The notes: generated by a model from the letters alone, not told the origin. DNA of 64,000 nucleotides from Lachnospiraceae bacterium (GCA_900168235.1 FUZG01000011.1:60200-124199); one strand, 5' to 3'; counted from the stretch's first letter, positions 34,466-43,821 are shown. Numbers and translations are program-made.

Positions 34466-36307
34466 ATGGCAAATATTCTTAATCTTGAAAATATAACAAA
34501 GGTACTTGGAACACGTACTGTACTTGATAATGTGACCGTCGGGATCTCTGATCATGACAAGATCGGTGTTATCGGTGTAAACGGAACCGGAAAATCAACG
34601 CTTCTTACTATTGCTGCCGGAATTATGGAACCTGATAATGGGCAGGTCATTAAAAATAATGGTCTTAAGATCGCATACCTTCCCCAGTCTCCGGAATTTA
34701 ACACCGGAAAAACTCTGCTTGAAAATGTTGCAGAAATGGCTTATGGAAAAAATGCAGGTCAGGCCCATAACGGAGAAGTAGTAGCGATGCTTGGAAAATT
34801 CGGTATCACAGATCCTTATGTAAATCCTGAGATTCTATCCGGCGGACAGAAAAAACGTGCAGCCCTGGCGGCAACTGTGCTCACATCATCAGACCTTCTG
34901 ATCCTTGATGAGCCAACAAACCATCTTGATATCGATATGATAGAGTGGCTTGAAAATTTCCTTCAGCGCTACAGAGGCGCAATCCTCATGGTAACTCATG
35001 ACAGATATTTTCTTGATGAAGTTTCAAACCAGATTCTTGAAATTGATAAAGGAAAGACCTATCGTTACGAGGAAAATTACTCAGGATATCTGGAACTTAA
35101 GCAGCAGCGACTTGACTACGAAATTGCTGCAGAACGTAAAAAAGCAGCACTTTTCAAAAAGGATCTGGCGTGGATGCTTCGCGGCGCACGTGCCCGCTCC
35201 ACAAAGCAAAAAGCCCATATTCAGCGATTTGAAGAACTTCGTGACAGAGACAAAATCGTTGAAGAACGTCAGGTCCAGATTAATTCTGCCATGACAAGGC
35301 TTGGAAATAAAACTATTGAAGTAGACGATGTAAGTAAATCTTTCGGCGACCGCACACTTTTCCGTGACTTTACTTATCACTTCCTTAGAACAGACCGAAT
35401 TGGAATCATCGGTTCAAACGGATGCGGAAAATCCACTCTTATGAAGATCCTGACCGGAAATCTTCGCCCCGATACAGGAAAGGTAGAAATAGGTCAGACC
35501 GTAAAAATAAGCTATTTCAGTCAGGAAAATGAGGAACTGGACGAATCCCAGCGCGTTATCGACTACATAAAGGATACTGCGGAATTTATCAAGACTTCTG
35601 ACGGCATGGTTTCTGCATCCCAGATGTGCGAGCGATTCCTTTTTGAAGGACCGATGCAGTACACGCCTATTTCAAAGCTCTCCGGAGGCGAAAAGCGCAG
35701 ACTGTATCTTCTCCACGTACTTATGGAGTCACCAAATGTGCTGATCCTCGATGAGCCTACAAACGACCTTGATATCAGCACTCTTCAGATACTTGAGGAT
35801 TATCTTGATTCCTTTGCGGGAATAATTATCGTAGTTTCCCACGACAGATATTTCCTGGATCGTGTGGTTACACGTATTTTCTCATTTGAAGGAGATGGTA
35901 TCCTTCATCAGAGCGAAGGCGGTTACGAGGATTATCTGGAGCACACAGGAAAGAATGTGACTGGCACGACTGACAGCGGTTCTGCAAAGAGCTCATCCTC
36001 AGGAGAGCTTTCAGATGGTTCGGATAACGAAACTACAAACAAGAATAACTGGAAGCAGAACCAGCCTGAACGCAAAAAGAAAAAGCTCTCATTTAAGGAG
36101 CAGAAAGAATACGATACGATCGAAGAAGAGATCGACAAACTTCAGATCCGCTCTGATGAGATCGATGCAGAGATTCCCAAAGCCGCAACAGATTTCGTTA
36201 AGCTGCAGGAACTCACAGCAGAAAAAGCCCGCGTAGAGCAGGAACTTGAGGAAAAAATGGAACGCTATATCGAACTGCAGGATATGGTAGATTCGTTCGA
36301 ACTGTAA
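34466..36307 (+). CDS. ABC-F family ATPase (Uup-like)
   Basis: 613 aa, soluble, two ABC domains. Walker A motifs are GVNGTGKST and GSNGCGKST; signatures are LSGGQKKRAA and LSGGEKRRLY; both Walker B motifs end in LDEPTN. The interdomain linker contains RGARARSTKQKAHIQRFEEL, the P-site tRNA interaction motif region of ABC-F proteins. A Ser/Asp/Lys-rich linker and a C-terminal coiled coil follow (residues about 545-613), as in Uup. These proteins act on stalled ribosomes; some protect against antibiotics, but housekeeping Uup-type is more likely here. ATG 34466 follows GAAAGG. Confidence 0.9.
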   Translation: MANILNLENITKVLGTRTVLDNVTVGISDHDKIGVIGVNGTGKSTLLTIAAGIMEPDNGQVIKNNGLKIAYLPQSPEFNTGKTLLENVAEMAYGKNAGQAHNGEVVAMLGKFGITDPYVNPEILSGGQKKRAALAATVLTSSDLLILDEPTNHLDIDMIEWLENFLQRYRGAILMVTHDRYFLDEVSNQILEIDKGKTYRYEENYSGYLELKQQRLDYEIAAERKKAALFKKDLAWMLRGARARSTKQKAHIQRFEELRDRDKIVEERQVQINSAMTRLGNKTIEVDDVSKSFGDRTLFRDFTYHFLRTDRIGIIGSNGCGKSTLMKILTGNLRPDTGKVEIGQTVKISYFSQENEELDESQRVIDYIKDTAEFIKTSDGMVSASQMCERFLFEGPMQYTPISKLSGGEKRRLYLLHVLMESPNVLILDEPTNDLDISTLQILEDYLDSFAGIIIVVSHDRYFLDRVVTRIFSFEGDGILHQSEGGYEDYLEHTGKNVTGTTDSGSAKSSSSGELSDGSDNETTNKNNWKQNQPERKKKKLSFKEQKEYDTIEEEIDKLQIRSDEIDAEIPKAATDFVKLQELTAEKARVEQELEEKMERYIELQDMVDSFEL

Positions 36308-36318
36308 ATATTATTAAT

Positions 36319-36363
36319 AATCTGCGGGTAAGATATTGTTTCTTACCAGCAGATTTGTTTTTA
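36319..36363 (+). terminator. Rho-independent terminator of the ABC-F gene
   Basis: AATCTGCGGGTAAGA pairs with TCTTACCAGCAGATT and is followed by TGTTTTTATT. Confidence 0.88.
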
Positions 36364-36373
36364 TTGTGCGGAG

Positions 36374-36402
36374 CACTTAGCGAGGTTTTATCGAGCCTAG
36401 TG
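36374..36402 (+). repeat. 29-nt hairpin repeat, copy 2
   Basis: Same layout as copy 1: CACT/AGTG, T-T, then AGC/GCC, tandem GA, GGT/ATC. It shares the 5' flank TTATTGTGCGGAG with copy 1 and lies directly behind the ABC-F terminator. Confidence 0.8.
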
Positions 36403-36514
36403 ATATATTTGAGGTTTCAATTGATGAAGCAAAAATGCTTGAGAAAATAGCATTCAGATGATAAGCTGATAATCGCGCGACAGCGCAGGAAAAGTATCCA
36501 TGACAGGGTGGCTG

Positions 36515-36545
36515 CCTCTCAGACTGATCAGATCAGGAAGGGAGG
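36515..36545 (+). promoter_or_regulatory. Shine-Dalgarno-sequestering hairpin of the small toxin gene
   Basis: CCTCTC (36515-36520) pairs with GGGAGG (36540-36545), the ribosome site, around an inner CTGAT/ATCAG stem. Such sequestration is typical of type I toxin messages. Confidence 0.6.
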
Positions 36546-36553
36546 TGACGAGA

Positions 36554-36673
36554 ATGACAGATTACGAAATCATAATGGTAATGCTTGGAATCCTGGCATT
36601 ATTGGTTTCAAGCAGTAGTTTGTTGATTGCGTTACTGAGCTTTCTCGACAAGAGAAATAACAGACGTAAATAA
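36554..36673 (+). CDS. Small hydrophobic holin-like toxin of a candidate type I system
   Basis: 39 aa, starting MTDYEIIMVMLGILALL, with one membrane span and a basic end (DKRNNRRK). This layout (MxxYE start, single span, charged DK tail) matches the putative holin-like toxin family of Firmicutes (TxpA/BsrG-like). A very strong ribosome site (GGGAGGTG) lies six bases before ATG and is locked in a hairpin. Three hairpins follow the gene, the last being a terminator, and a near-consensus promoter points back at the gene from the other strand. Overexpression would be expected to damage the membrane; the antisense RNA would silence it. Confidence 0.75.
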   Translation: MTDYEIIMVMLGILALLVSSSSLLIALLSFLDKRNNRRK

Positions 36674-36678
36674 AAAAT

Positions 36679-36768
36679 GCCTCTCCTGTCTGCCAACAGA
36701 AGAGGCGGCTCGCATTATGTGAGCAAAACCCATTTTGAGGCATCCACTTTGGAGTGGGTGCTTTTTCT
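36679..36768 (+). terminator. 3' region of the toxin message with terminator
   Basis: GCCTCT pairs with AGAGGC (36679-36706), GCTC with GAGC (about 36708-36724), and GCATCCACT with AGTGGGTGC followed by TTTTT (about 36739-36767). The last is the terminator; the stems are the likely contact region for the antisense RNA. Confidence 0.7.
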
Positions 36769-36774
36769 ATATTC

Positions 36775-36803
36775 AATATATCATTTTGCGTATAAGGATT
36801 CAA
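36775..36803 (-). promoter_or_regulatory. Antisense RNA promoter (candidate antitoxin)
   Basis: On the minus strand TTGAAT (complement of 36798-36803), a 17-base spacer and TATATT (complement of 36775-36780). The predicted start near 36768 falls at the end of the toxin terminator, so the RNA would be antisense to the toxin 3' end. Confidence 0.7.
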
Positions 36804-36902
36804 CGAGAAATTGGTATTAGATCCGGTATTGACATTTTTACTCCTTAACCATAAAAATAAATGAGTTATGGAGCTAATATGTAACATTGATCGGAGAATT
36901 AA

Positions 36903-37682
36903 ATGATTTTTGATACACATGCGCATTATGATGATGCGCGATTTGATGAAGACAGGGATGAAGTGATCGCATCTCTTAAGGAAAATGATGTAAGGCATTT
37001 TGTGGACGTGGCGTCTGACAAGCCGAGCATAGAAAAGGTAGAGCGCATAGTTGAGAAATATCCTGAGAGCTATGGCGCACTCGGGATCCATCCTTCAGAG
37101 CTTGATGGTGTTTCGGAGAAAGACCTAAAGGAAATAGAGGAGAAGATCCGAAATAATCCTAAGATAGTTGCAGTTGGTGAGATCGGACTTGATTACTATT
37201 GGGAAGAAAATCCACCTCACGATGTACAGCAGAAATTTTTCCGTTATCAGCTGGAAATGGCGCGGAGACTCAAAAAGCCGGTAATCATCCATTCAAGAGA
37301 AGCGGCAAAAGACACCTTTGATATAATGAAAGAAATGCGTGCAGAAGAGCTTGGTGGTGTGGTACACTGTTACTCCTACTCAAAAGAAATGGCACTTGAA
37401 TACGTGAAGATGGGATTTTACATCGGCATCGGTGGAGTAGTGACTTTTAAAAACTCAAAGAAATTAAAGGAGATCGCGGCAGAGATACCGTTAGAGCGCA
37501 TAGTTCTGGAGACTGACTGCCCGTATCTCGCGCCTTCACCTCATAGGGGAGAGCGGAATTATTCCGGTTTTCTCCCGCTTGTGGCAAGTGAGATCGCGGA
37601 ACTTAGGGGCGTAACAGCAGAGGAAGTCTGCAATACAACCTATCAGAATGCTTTGAGACTGTATAACATAAAGGACGTATAA
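36903..37682 (+). CDS. tatD: TatD-family metal-dependent hydrolase
   Basis: 259 aa, full length. Metal-binding motifs are visible in order: FDTHAHYDD at the N-terminus, GEIGLDYYW near residue 95, PVIIHSRE near 125, HCYSYS, and LETDCPYLAP near 205. TatD proteins are TIM-barrel nucleases or D-aminoacyl-tRNA deacylase-like hydrolases linked to DNA and tRNA quality control. ATG 36903 follows CGGAG. The rRNA methyltransferase gene rsmA follows, as in most Firmicutes, but the ribonuclease M5 gene usually placed between them is absent (only 49 bases separate the genes). Confidence 0.92.
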   Translation: MIFDTHAHYDDARFDEDRDEVIASLKENDVRHFVDVASDKPSIEKVERIVEKYPESYGALGIHPSELDGVSEKDLKEIEEKIRNNPKIVAVGEIGLDYYWEENPPHDVQQKFFRYQLEMARRLKKPVIIHSREAAKDTFDIMKEMRAEELGGVVHCYSYSKEMALEYVKMGFYIGIGGVVTFKNSKKLKEIAAEIPLERIVLETDCPYLAPSPHRGERNYSGFLPLVASEIAELRGVTAEEVCNTTYQNALRLYNIKDV

Positions 37683-37731
37683 GGAGTCTTATCTGCGGGC
37701 GACCGTAGTTATAGACATAGAAAGGAATAAA

Positions 37732-38598
37732 ATGGCAGAGCTCGGAAATCCCAGCAGCACTCTGGCTGTAATGAAAAAACACGATTTTTCTGTTCGTAAA
37801 AAGTACGGACAGAACTTCCTCATAGATGACAATATCCTTAAAAAGATCATCAGCGCTTCAGGCGTTACAAAGGATGACTTTGTAGTGGAGATCGGACCCG
37901 GTATCGGAACAATGACACAGTATCTCTGCGAAGCAGCAAGAGAAGTTGCGGCAGTAGAGATCGATGACAAGCTGATCCCGGTTCTGGAAGATACGCTTTC
38001 ATCCTACGACAATGTAAGCGTCATCCATAACGATATCCTGAAAGTAGATATAGCAGAGCTTGCTCGCGAGAAAAACGGCGGACGTCCAATAAGAGTCGTT
38101 GCGAACCTTCCGTACTACATCACGACCCCTATCATCATGGGACTTCTGGAATCAAGAGCGCCTATCGACAGCATCACCATCATGATCCAGAAGGAAGTGG
38201 CAGATCGTATGAGGTCCGATCCGGGCAAAAAGACCTATGGCTCACTTTCTCTTGCGGTCCAGTATTTCTCTGATATAAAGATCGTTGCAGAAGTACCGCC
38301 TAAGTGCTTCCTTCCTGCGCCTTCTGTAGGATCAACGGTCGTTCACCTCGATGTCCGTGAAAAACCTGCTGTTGAGGTAAAGAACGAGGAACTGTTATTT
38401 AAGCTCGTCCGTGCATCCTTTAACCAGAGGAGGAAGACACTGTCAAACAGCTTAAAGAACGCACCTGCGCTGGCATATACAAGAGAACAGGTTCTGGAAG
38501 CTATCGAAAAGCTCGGAGAAAAGCCGACAGTACGCGGAGAAGAGCTTTCACTTGAGAAATTTGCACGCCTCGCAGATATATTAGATGAGATGAAATAA
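37732..38598 (+). CDS. rsmA: 16S rRNA (adenine-1518/1519-N6) dimethyltransferase
   Basis: 288 aa, usual length. The sequence KKYGQNFLIDDNILKKI is the KsgA/RsmA start, VVEIGPGIGTMTQYL is the SAM-binding motif I, and ANLPYYITTPII is the catalytic NLPY motif. It dimethylates two adjacent adenines near the 3' end of 16S rRNA during 30S maturation; its loss gives kasugamycin resistance. ATG 37732 follows GAAAGGA. It is the last gene of the tatD unit, ending at a strong terminator. Confidence 0.95.
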   Translation: MAELGNPSSTLAVMKKHDFSVRKKYGQNFLIDDNILKKIISASGVTKDDFVVEIGPGIGTMTQYLCEAAREVAAVEIDDKLIPVLEDTLSSYDNVSVIHNDILKVDIAELAREKNGGRPIRVVANLPYYITTPIIMGLLESRAPIDSITIMIQKEVADRMRSDPGKKTYGSLSLAVQYFSDIKIVAEVPPKCFLPAPSVGSTVVHLDVREKPAVEVKNEELLFKLVRASFNQRRKTLSNSLKNAPALAYTREQVLEAIEKLGEKPTVRGEELSLEKFARLADILDEMK

Positions 38599-38628
38599 AT
38601 ATCGGCTGTCATCATAAGACGACGTCAT

Positions 38629-38658
38629 GAAAAAAACCGCATAAAATGCGGTTTTTTT
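38629..38658 (+). terminator. Rho-independent terminator of tatD-rsmA
   Basis: AAAAAACCGCAT and ATGCGGTTTTTTT form a perfect stem with an AAA loop. It is symmetrical and could work in both directions. Confidence 0.92.
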
Positions 38659-38671
38659 CAGTATATGGATT

Positions 38672-38700
38672 TTGACACCATTACAGTGCTGTGATAAAAT
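38672..38700 (+). promoter_or_regulatory. Promoter of the TPR protein and glgB
   Basis: TTGACA at 38672-38677, a 17-base spacer and TAAAAT at 38695-38700, with an extended -10 TG. It leaves a leader of about 190 bases before the TTG start at 38896. No known riboswitch was recognised in that leader. Confidence 0.8.
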
Positions 38701-38895
38701 TTACCGTGAATATGTCTACATAACTCTGACTGTTTCGTTGTGAAGGTGGTCTTTTTCAGACTGGACGTTACAGATCCCGGGTCATAGGCATAAAACAGAA
38801 ATTCAGTACCCTGTCAGATATGCGGAAAAAGGACATTTCTCCGTGGGGATGGAGATAATATTTACCGCTAAGCTGATAAATCTTGAGGTGGAGCA

Positions 38896-41766
38896 TTGGA
38901 TCGTTACGAATACAAGGTAAGAATCGCGCAGATCAAATCACTGATAGAAAACGGTGAGTTTTACGAGGCTCTTCAGATCGTGAATACCATTGACTGGAGA
39001 AGAGTTCGCAGTATCCAGACTCTCTGTATGGTCAGCGAGATCTATAAAGTTAATAGGAAATATGATGAAGCACGTGACGTGCTTTTGCTGGCGTACAACC
39101 GTTATCCGGGAGCACGCTCTGTGGTATATGCGCTCTGTGAGCTTGCTATCAAGACTGAGAGGATCACTGAGGCAGTCCACTACCTGAAGGAGTTCACCCA
39201 GATCGCTAACGGCGACTCAGGCATGTACGTACTTCAGTATAAACTGTACCAGTCTCAGGGCGTTGGCATCGAGGAGCGTATAGAGGTTCTTAAAAAGCTG
39301 AAAAGCCTTGATTATCAGGAAAGATGGGCTTATGAGCTTGCAAAGATGTACCACGAGATAGGTCAGGAGTCCCAGTGCATCGCTGAATGTGATGAGATGA
39401 TCGTCTGGTTCGGTCACGGTTCCTTTGTAAATAAGGCTATGGAGTTAAAGATGCTCCATGCACCGCTGACTCCCGAACAGCAGAAAAAGTATGATCACAG
39501 AAACGACTGGAAGCGCGGCGGCGCTGCACTTCTGGAAGAGAGAGAAGACGAATTAAGGGAAGAGGAAACATATCCCGAGGAGAAGCCTGCGGAAGAACCT
39601 GTGGCTGAGGTTCAGGAAGCTCCGAAGGATGAGATTCCGATCGAGATAAAGAGAGTCGAAGCATCTAACCAGCCTACTAAGAAGATTCCTCAGAAGGAGA
39701 TCGAGGCACAGCTTCGCGCGGAGGATATAAAGATCCACCCTGTTAATCTCGATAAGTTCAGCACTATGAACCTTCAGGCTGAGCTTAAAAAGAACATGGC
39801 AGAGTTTTCTGCAAAGACAGGTTTCCAGCTCCGAGAAGTGGAACAGCCTATCGAGCCTATAAAATTTGTTCCGAAGCGTGAGCCTATAATGGCAATGCCC
39901 GCTCCGGAAGAGATGGAAGAGATAACTAAAGAGGATGTAGCTGACATCAGTTCAGAAACACCTGTAACGGAAGAATCTCAGGCAGAGACAGAAAATATCG
40001 TTCTCATGAGAGAAGATCCTGTTCAGGAAACAGCTGAGGAGCCTGTTCAGGAAGTGACTGAAGAACAGGAATCCGATGATGATTTCGGTGCAGATGCAGA
40101 CTATGTATCTGATGAGACAGGACGTATCGACCTCGAGGGCATCCTTGAAGACTGGAACCGCAGAGCAGAAGCTCACGGAAAGAACCGTATTGCCAGAGCA
40201 AAGAGAAAGTCACTTGAGCAGACAAATGATATCGTAAATGATCTTGCTGAAGTGATCCCCGGTTTCCACACAGCTCCGATTCCGGAGATCCCGGATGAAG
40301 AGATCATGGCAGAATCCGGCATGGAAGAGCTTACAGTCGAGGATGCCGAGGCAGAGGAGACCGAGTCTGCGGAAGCTCAGACAGAAGAGATAACAGCAGA
40401 GGAAAATGTATCTGAGGAGTCTGCATTAGAAGCAGTCGAGGCTATCGGATCCGAGGAAGAAATTTCTGAAGAAACAGCATCCGAGGACGCTGAACAGTCT
40501 GAATCTGAGTCCGAAGAGGATGAAACCGAGGATTCAGTCGCTGAAACAGAAACCGATATAGAAGCTGAAACAGAAGAAACCGCAGAAAGTGACGACGAGG
40601 ACGCAGAGGCTCACGAAGCAGCTATAGCGGAAGTCATTGCGGAAGCGGCAGAAGCTGTTACAGAAAAGACGGAATCTGCACTGGATACAGCAGATGCAGA
40701 GGCTGATGATGCTGATACAGAGCAGTCTTCCATGAGACATGAAACTCTGGAAGAGACCACAGATCTCAGCGGAATTCTTACAGGAGAGCTTCCTGTTACT
40801 ACAGGCGGTGCATTTGTAAGCAGGAGATTTGTAGAGACAGCTGACGATATCGAGGATGATGATATCCCGCCGATGCCTGAGACGGATAAGACCGCTGAGG
40901 CAGCGGCTATGGAAGATGACGACGATGATGAGGACTATGTTCCGAGAAAGCCTCATATCACTCCTGATATCCGCGTAGGTCATTCGAGAAAGTACATCGC
41001 TCCAAGTGCACGCGAGGCAGAGGGCTTTGATGAGGAAGAGAAGGAGATTTTCTCAGAGTTCCTTACAACTCACGATCTCCCGGAGGATATCCGCGGAACG
41101 ATCGACGGCATGAACATGCAGGGCAATACCGGAAATGTTGTCATCACAGGCAATGTGCAGTCAGTCCGCTTAAAGCTCGCGCAGGCTCTTGCAAAGTACT
41201 GGGAAGCAAAGTCAGCTTCATTTGAAGGAAAGATCGCATGCATAGATGCGAATAAGTTTAATACAAAGAGCGTTAGTAAGAGCCTTGATGCTCTTCACGG
41301 CGGAATCTTAGTTATCACTCATGCGGGAGATCTTGAGAACTCAACTCTCCTTGACATGAAGAAGTACCTTGAAAATAAGGATTCCAGGGCTATCGTGATC
41401 CTGGAAGAGAATAATATTGCTGCCAGCAGGATGCAGAAAAACTACGGATGGTTTGGAGAAATCTTTAGTCAGACCATCGAAGTTCCGACATATACAAATG
41501 ATGACCTGGTATTCCACGGAAGGGAGTATGCCCGTGGAAAGGAATACACTATCGACGACATGGGTGTACTTGCCCTTTATACAAGGATTGATGAGATGCA
41601 GACTGCAGATCACTTCGTAACAGTTGACGAAGTTGAGGAGATCGTAGACCAGGCGATAAGACATGCAGACAGAAGGACACCACAGCATTTCTTGGATCTG
41701 ATCGTCGGTAAGAGATATGATGACAATGACCTGATCGTTTTACGTGAGAAGGACTTTGGCAAATAA
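38896..41766 (+). CDS. TPR protein with long acidic linker and degenerate AAA-like C-terminal domain
   Basis: 956 aa, TTG start behind GAGGTGG. Residues 1-200 are tetratricopeptide-like helices (EARDVLLLAYNRYPGARSV and similar). Residues about 215-680 are very rich in Glu, Ala, Thr and Ser and probably disordered. Residues about 710-956 resemble an AAA+ module of the SpoVK/CbbX kind: the place of Walker A reads VVITGNVQSVRLKLAQAL, without GxxGxGK, and the Walker B place reads GGILVITHAG, without the Asp-Glu pair. ATP hydrolysis is therefore unlikely. It is soluble. The branching enzyme gene follows 68 bases later, without a visible terminator. Function unknown; a scaffold role is a guess. Confidence 0.72.
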   Translation: MDRYEYKVRIAQIKSLIENGEFYEALQIVNTIDWRRVRSIQTLCMVSEIYKVNRKYDEARDVLLLAYNRYPGARSVVYALCELAIKTERITEAVHYLKEFTQIANGDSGMYVLQYKLYQSQGVGIEERIEVLKKLKSLDYQERWAYELAKMYHEIGQESQCIAECDEMIVWFGHGSFVNKAMELKMLHAPLTPEQQKKYDHRNDWKRGGAALLEEREDELREEETYPEEKPAEEPVAEVQEAPKDEIPIEIKRVEASNQPTKKIPQKEIEAQLRAEDIKIHPVNLDKFSTMNLQAELKKNMAEFSAKTGFQLREVEQPIEPIKFVPKREPIMAMPAPEEMEEITKEDVADISSETPVTEESQAETENIVLMREDPVQETAEEPVQEVTEEQESDDDFGADADYVSDETGRIDLEGILEDWNRRAEAHGKNRIARAKRKSLEQTNDIVNDLAEVIPGFHTAPIPEIPDEEIMAESGMEELTVEDAEAEETESAEAQTEEITAEENVSEESALEAVEAIGSEEEISEETASEDAEQSESESEEDETEDSVAETETDIEAETEETAESDDEDAEAHEAAIAEVIAEAAEAVTEKTESALDTADAEADDADTEQSSMRHETLEETTDLSGILTGELPVTTGGAFVSRRFVETADDIEDDDIPPMPETDKTAEAAAMEDDDDDEDYVPRKPHITPDIRVGHSRKYIAPSAREAEGFDEEEKEIFSEFLTTHDLPEDIRGTIDGMNMQGNTGNVVITGNVQSVRLKLAQALAKYWEAKSASFEGKIACIDANKFNTKSVSKSLDALHGGILVITHAGDLENSTLLDMKKYLENKDSRAIVILEENNIAASRMQKNYGWFGEIFSQTIEVPTYTNDDLVFHGREYARGKEYTIDDMGVLALYTRIDEMQTADHFVTVDEVEEIVDQAIRHADRRTPQHFLDLIVGKRYDDNDLIVLREKDFGK

Positions 41767-41834
41767 TGAGGATGAGTTAATAATTTTTCGGGAAAGGGCA
41801 AACAGACCCTCCCGAACGAAAGGGAGCAGAATAG

Positions 41835-43754
41835 ATGCGGGGCATTGAGAAGGTTTTTATTTCAGAGCAGGATCAGTATCTTTTTGGTCAGGGAGTGCAT
41901 TACGAGATTTATAAAAAGCTCGGCGCACATTACTCTGAAGAAGATGGAAAAAAAGGTTTTTACTTTGCGGTATGGGCACCACATGCAAAAGCAGTGAGTG
42001 TTGTTGGTGATTTTAATAACTGGAATACCGAAGCCGCACCTATGAAGAGGCTGGAGCCTCTTGGAATCTGGGAAGTTTTTATTCCCGGTGTTGTTTCCGG
42101 ACAGATGTACAAATTTTTCATCGTAAAGGGAAATGGCGGAACAGTTTACAAGGCTGACCCGTTCGCATCCTATGCGGAGGAAAGACCCGGTAACGCATCA
42201 CGTACATTTATCTCCGGCAAGGGCGGAAAGCCTTATGCATGGAGTGATACAAAGTGGATGGATGAGAGAGAAAAGCAGGACGTGAACCGCATGCCTATCT
42301 CTATCTATGAAGTCCATATGGGATCATGGATGAGACATCCCGATCCTGAAAATGACGGATTCTACAGCTACAGAGAATTTGCAGACCGCCTTGTAAAATA
42401 CCTGAAAAAGATGCAGTTCACTCATGTGGAGCTCATGGGAATTGCCGAGTATCCTTTTGATGGTTCATGGGGATATCAGGTAACAGGTTACTATGCACCT
42501 ACATCGCGCTATGGCGATCCGGATGACTTTAGATATCTCGTGGATACTCTTCACAAGAATCATATCGGAATCATCCTTGACTGGGTTCCGGCCCACTTCC
42601 CGCGTGATGAGCATGGTCTTGCGGATTTTGACGGCGAAGCGCTTTACGAATATGCAGATCCCAGAAAGGGAGAGCATCCTGACTGGGGTACAAAGATCTT
42701 TGACTACAGTAAGAATGAGGTATGCAACTTCCTCATTGCCAATGCGATCTACTGGTTCAGTGAGTTCCATATCGACGGTCTCCGCGTAGATGCGGTGGCA
42801 TCCATGCTTTATCTGGATTACGGAAAGCAGGATGGTCAGTGGGTAGCAAATAAGTATGGCGGAAATAAAAACCTCGAAGCCATCGGATTCTTTAAGCATC
42901 TTAATTCTGTAGTGCTTGGTAAGTTCCCGGGCGGAATGATGATCGCAGAGGAGTCAACTGCATGGCCTCAGGTAACGGATAAGCCGGAAAATGACGGACT
43001 TGGATTCTCCTTTAAGTGGAATATGGGATGGATGCATGATTTCTGCGACTATATGAAGCTCGATCCGTATTTCAGAAGGGACAACCACTACAAGATGACC
43101 TTCGCCATGAGCTACAATCATGCCGAGAATTACATCCTTGTGCTTTCACATGATGAGGTTGTTCATCTTAAGTGCTCAATGTTCAATAAAATGCCCGGTA
43201 GCCGTGCCGAGAAATTTGCAAACCTTCGTGCCGGATACGCGTTTATGATGGCGCACAGCGGAAAGAAGCTCCTCTTCATGGGACAGGAATTTGCACAAGA
43301 GCGCGAGTGGAGCGAAGCCCGTGAGATCGACTGGTTCCTGCTGGAAGAGCATGATCACGCAGAGATGCACAGGTACACAGAAGAGCTCTTAAAGATCTAC
43401 AGAAAGTACCCTGCACTCTGGGAGCTCGACAATGACGACAGAGGCTTTAAGTGGATCAACGCAGACGATACGGAAAAGAGTCTGTACTCCTTTATCCGTA
43501 CAGATTCCACAGGAAAGAATAACCTTGCGGTCGTTATAAACTTTACACCTGTCCAGAGGGATGATTACCGCATGGGACTCCCGAAAGCGGCGACCTGCTC
43601 ACTGGTACTTAACAGTGACGAGGCGAGGTTCGGAGGTATCGGAGTAAAACTTCCGAAAACGATAAAGGCAAAGAAGCAGGAATGGGATAATCAGCCGTAT
43701 TCCATCGGATTTACCCTTCCTCCTTTCGGAGCAGTGATATATAAATTCAGCTAA
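41835..43754 (+). CDS. glgB: 1,4-alpha-glucan branching enzyme, GH13_9
   Basis: 639 aa, usual length. An N-terminal CBM48 domain (YFAVWAPHAKAVSVVGDFNNW) is followed by the GH13 barrel: DWVPAHFPRDEHGLADFDG, nucleophile Asp319 in LRVDAVASMLY, acid/base Glu372 in MIAEESTAWP, and Asp440 in LSHDEV. It makes alpha-1,6 branches in glycogen (EC 2.4.1.18). No other glycogen gene lies nearby. ATG 41835 follows GGGAG. It is downstream of the TPR/AAA-like gene and ends at a strong terminator. Confidence 0.95.
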   Translation: MRGIEKVFISEQDQYLFGQGVHYEIYKKLGAHYSEEDGKKGFYFAVWAPHAKAVSVVGDFNNWNTEAAPMKRLEPLGIWEVFIPGVVSGQMYKFFIVKGNGGTVYKADPFASYAEERPGNASRTFISGKGGKPYAWSDTKWMDEREKQDVNRMPISIYEVHMGSWMRHPDPENDGFYSYREFADRLVKYLKKMQFTHVELMGIAEYPFDGSWGYQVTGYYAPTSRYGDPDDFRYLVDTLHKNHIGIILDWVPAHFPRDEHGLADFDGEALYEYADPRKGEHPDWGTKIFDYSKNEVCNFLIANAIYWFSEFHIDGLRVDAVASMLYLDYGKQDGQWVANKYGGNKNLEAIGFFKHLNSVVLGKFPGGMMIAEESTAWPQVTDKPENDGLGFSFKWNMGWMHDFCDYMKLDPYFRRDNHYKMTFAMSYNHAENYILVLSHDEVVHLKCSMFNKMPGSRAEKFANLRAGYAFMMAHSGKKLLFMGQEFAQEREWSEAREIDWFLLEEHDHAEMHRYTEELLKIYRKYPALWELDNDDRGFKWINADDTEKSLYSFIRTDSTGKNNLAVVINFTPVQRDDYRMGLPKAATCSLVLNSDEARFGGIGVKLPKTIKAKKQEWDNQPYSIGFTLPPFGAVIYKFS

Positions 43755-43771
43755 ATAGATCAAGATAAGGT

Positions 43772-43808
43772 GAACCCCGGAAGGTCAGAGAAGACCTTGC
43801 GGGGTTCT
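43772..43808 (+). terminator. Rho-independent terminator of glgB
   Basis: GAACCCCGGAAGGTC pairs with GACCTTGCGGGGTTC, followed by TTAGTTTTT. Confidence 0.88.
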
Positions 43809-43821
43809 TAGTTTTTCGAAG

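Noticed and set aside
36554..36673. Phage holin and prophage remnant
   Set aside because: No phage genes lie nearby, and the antisense promoter and hidden ribosome site fit a type I toxin better.
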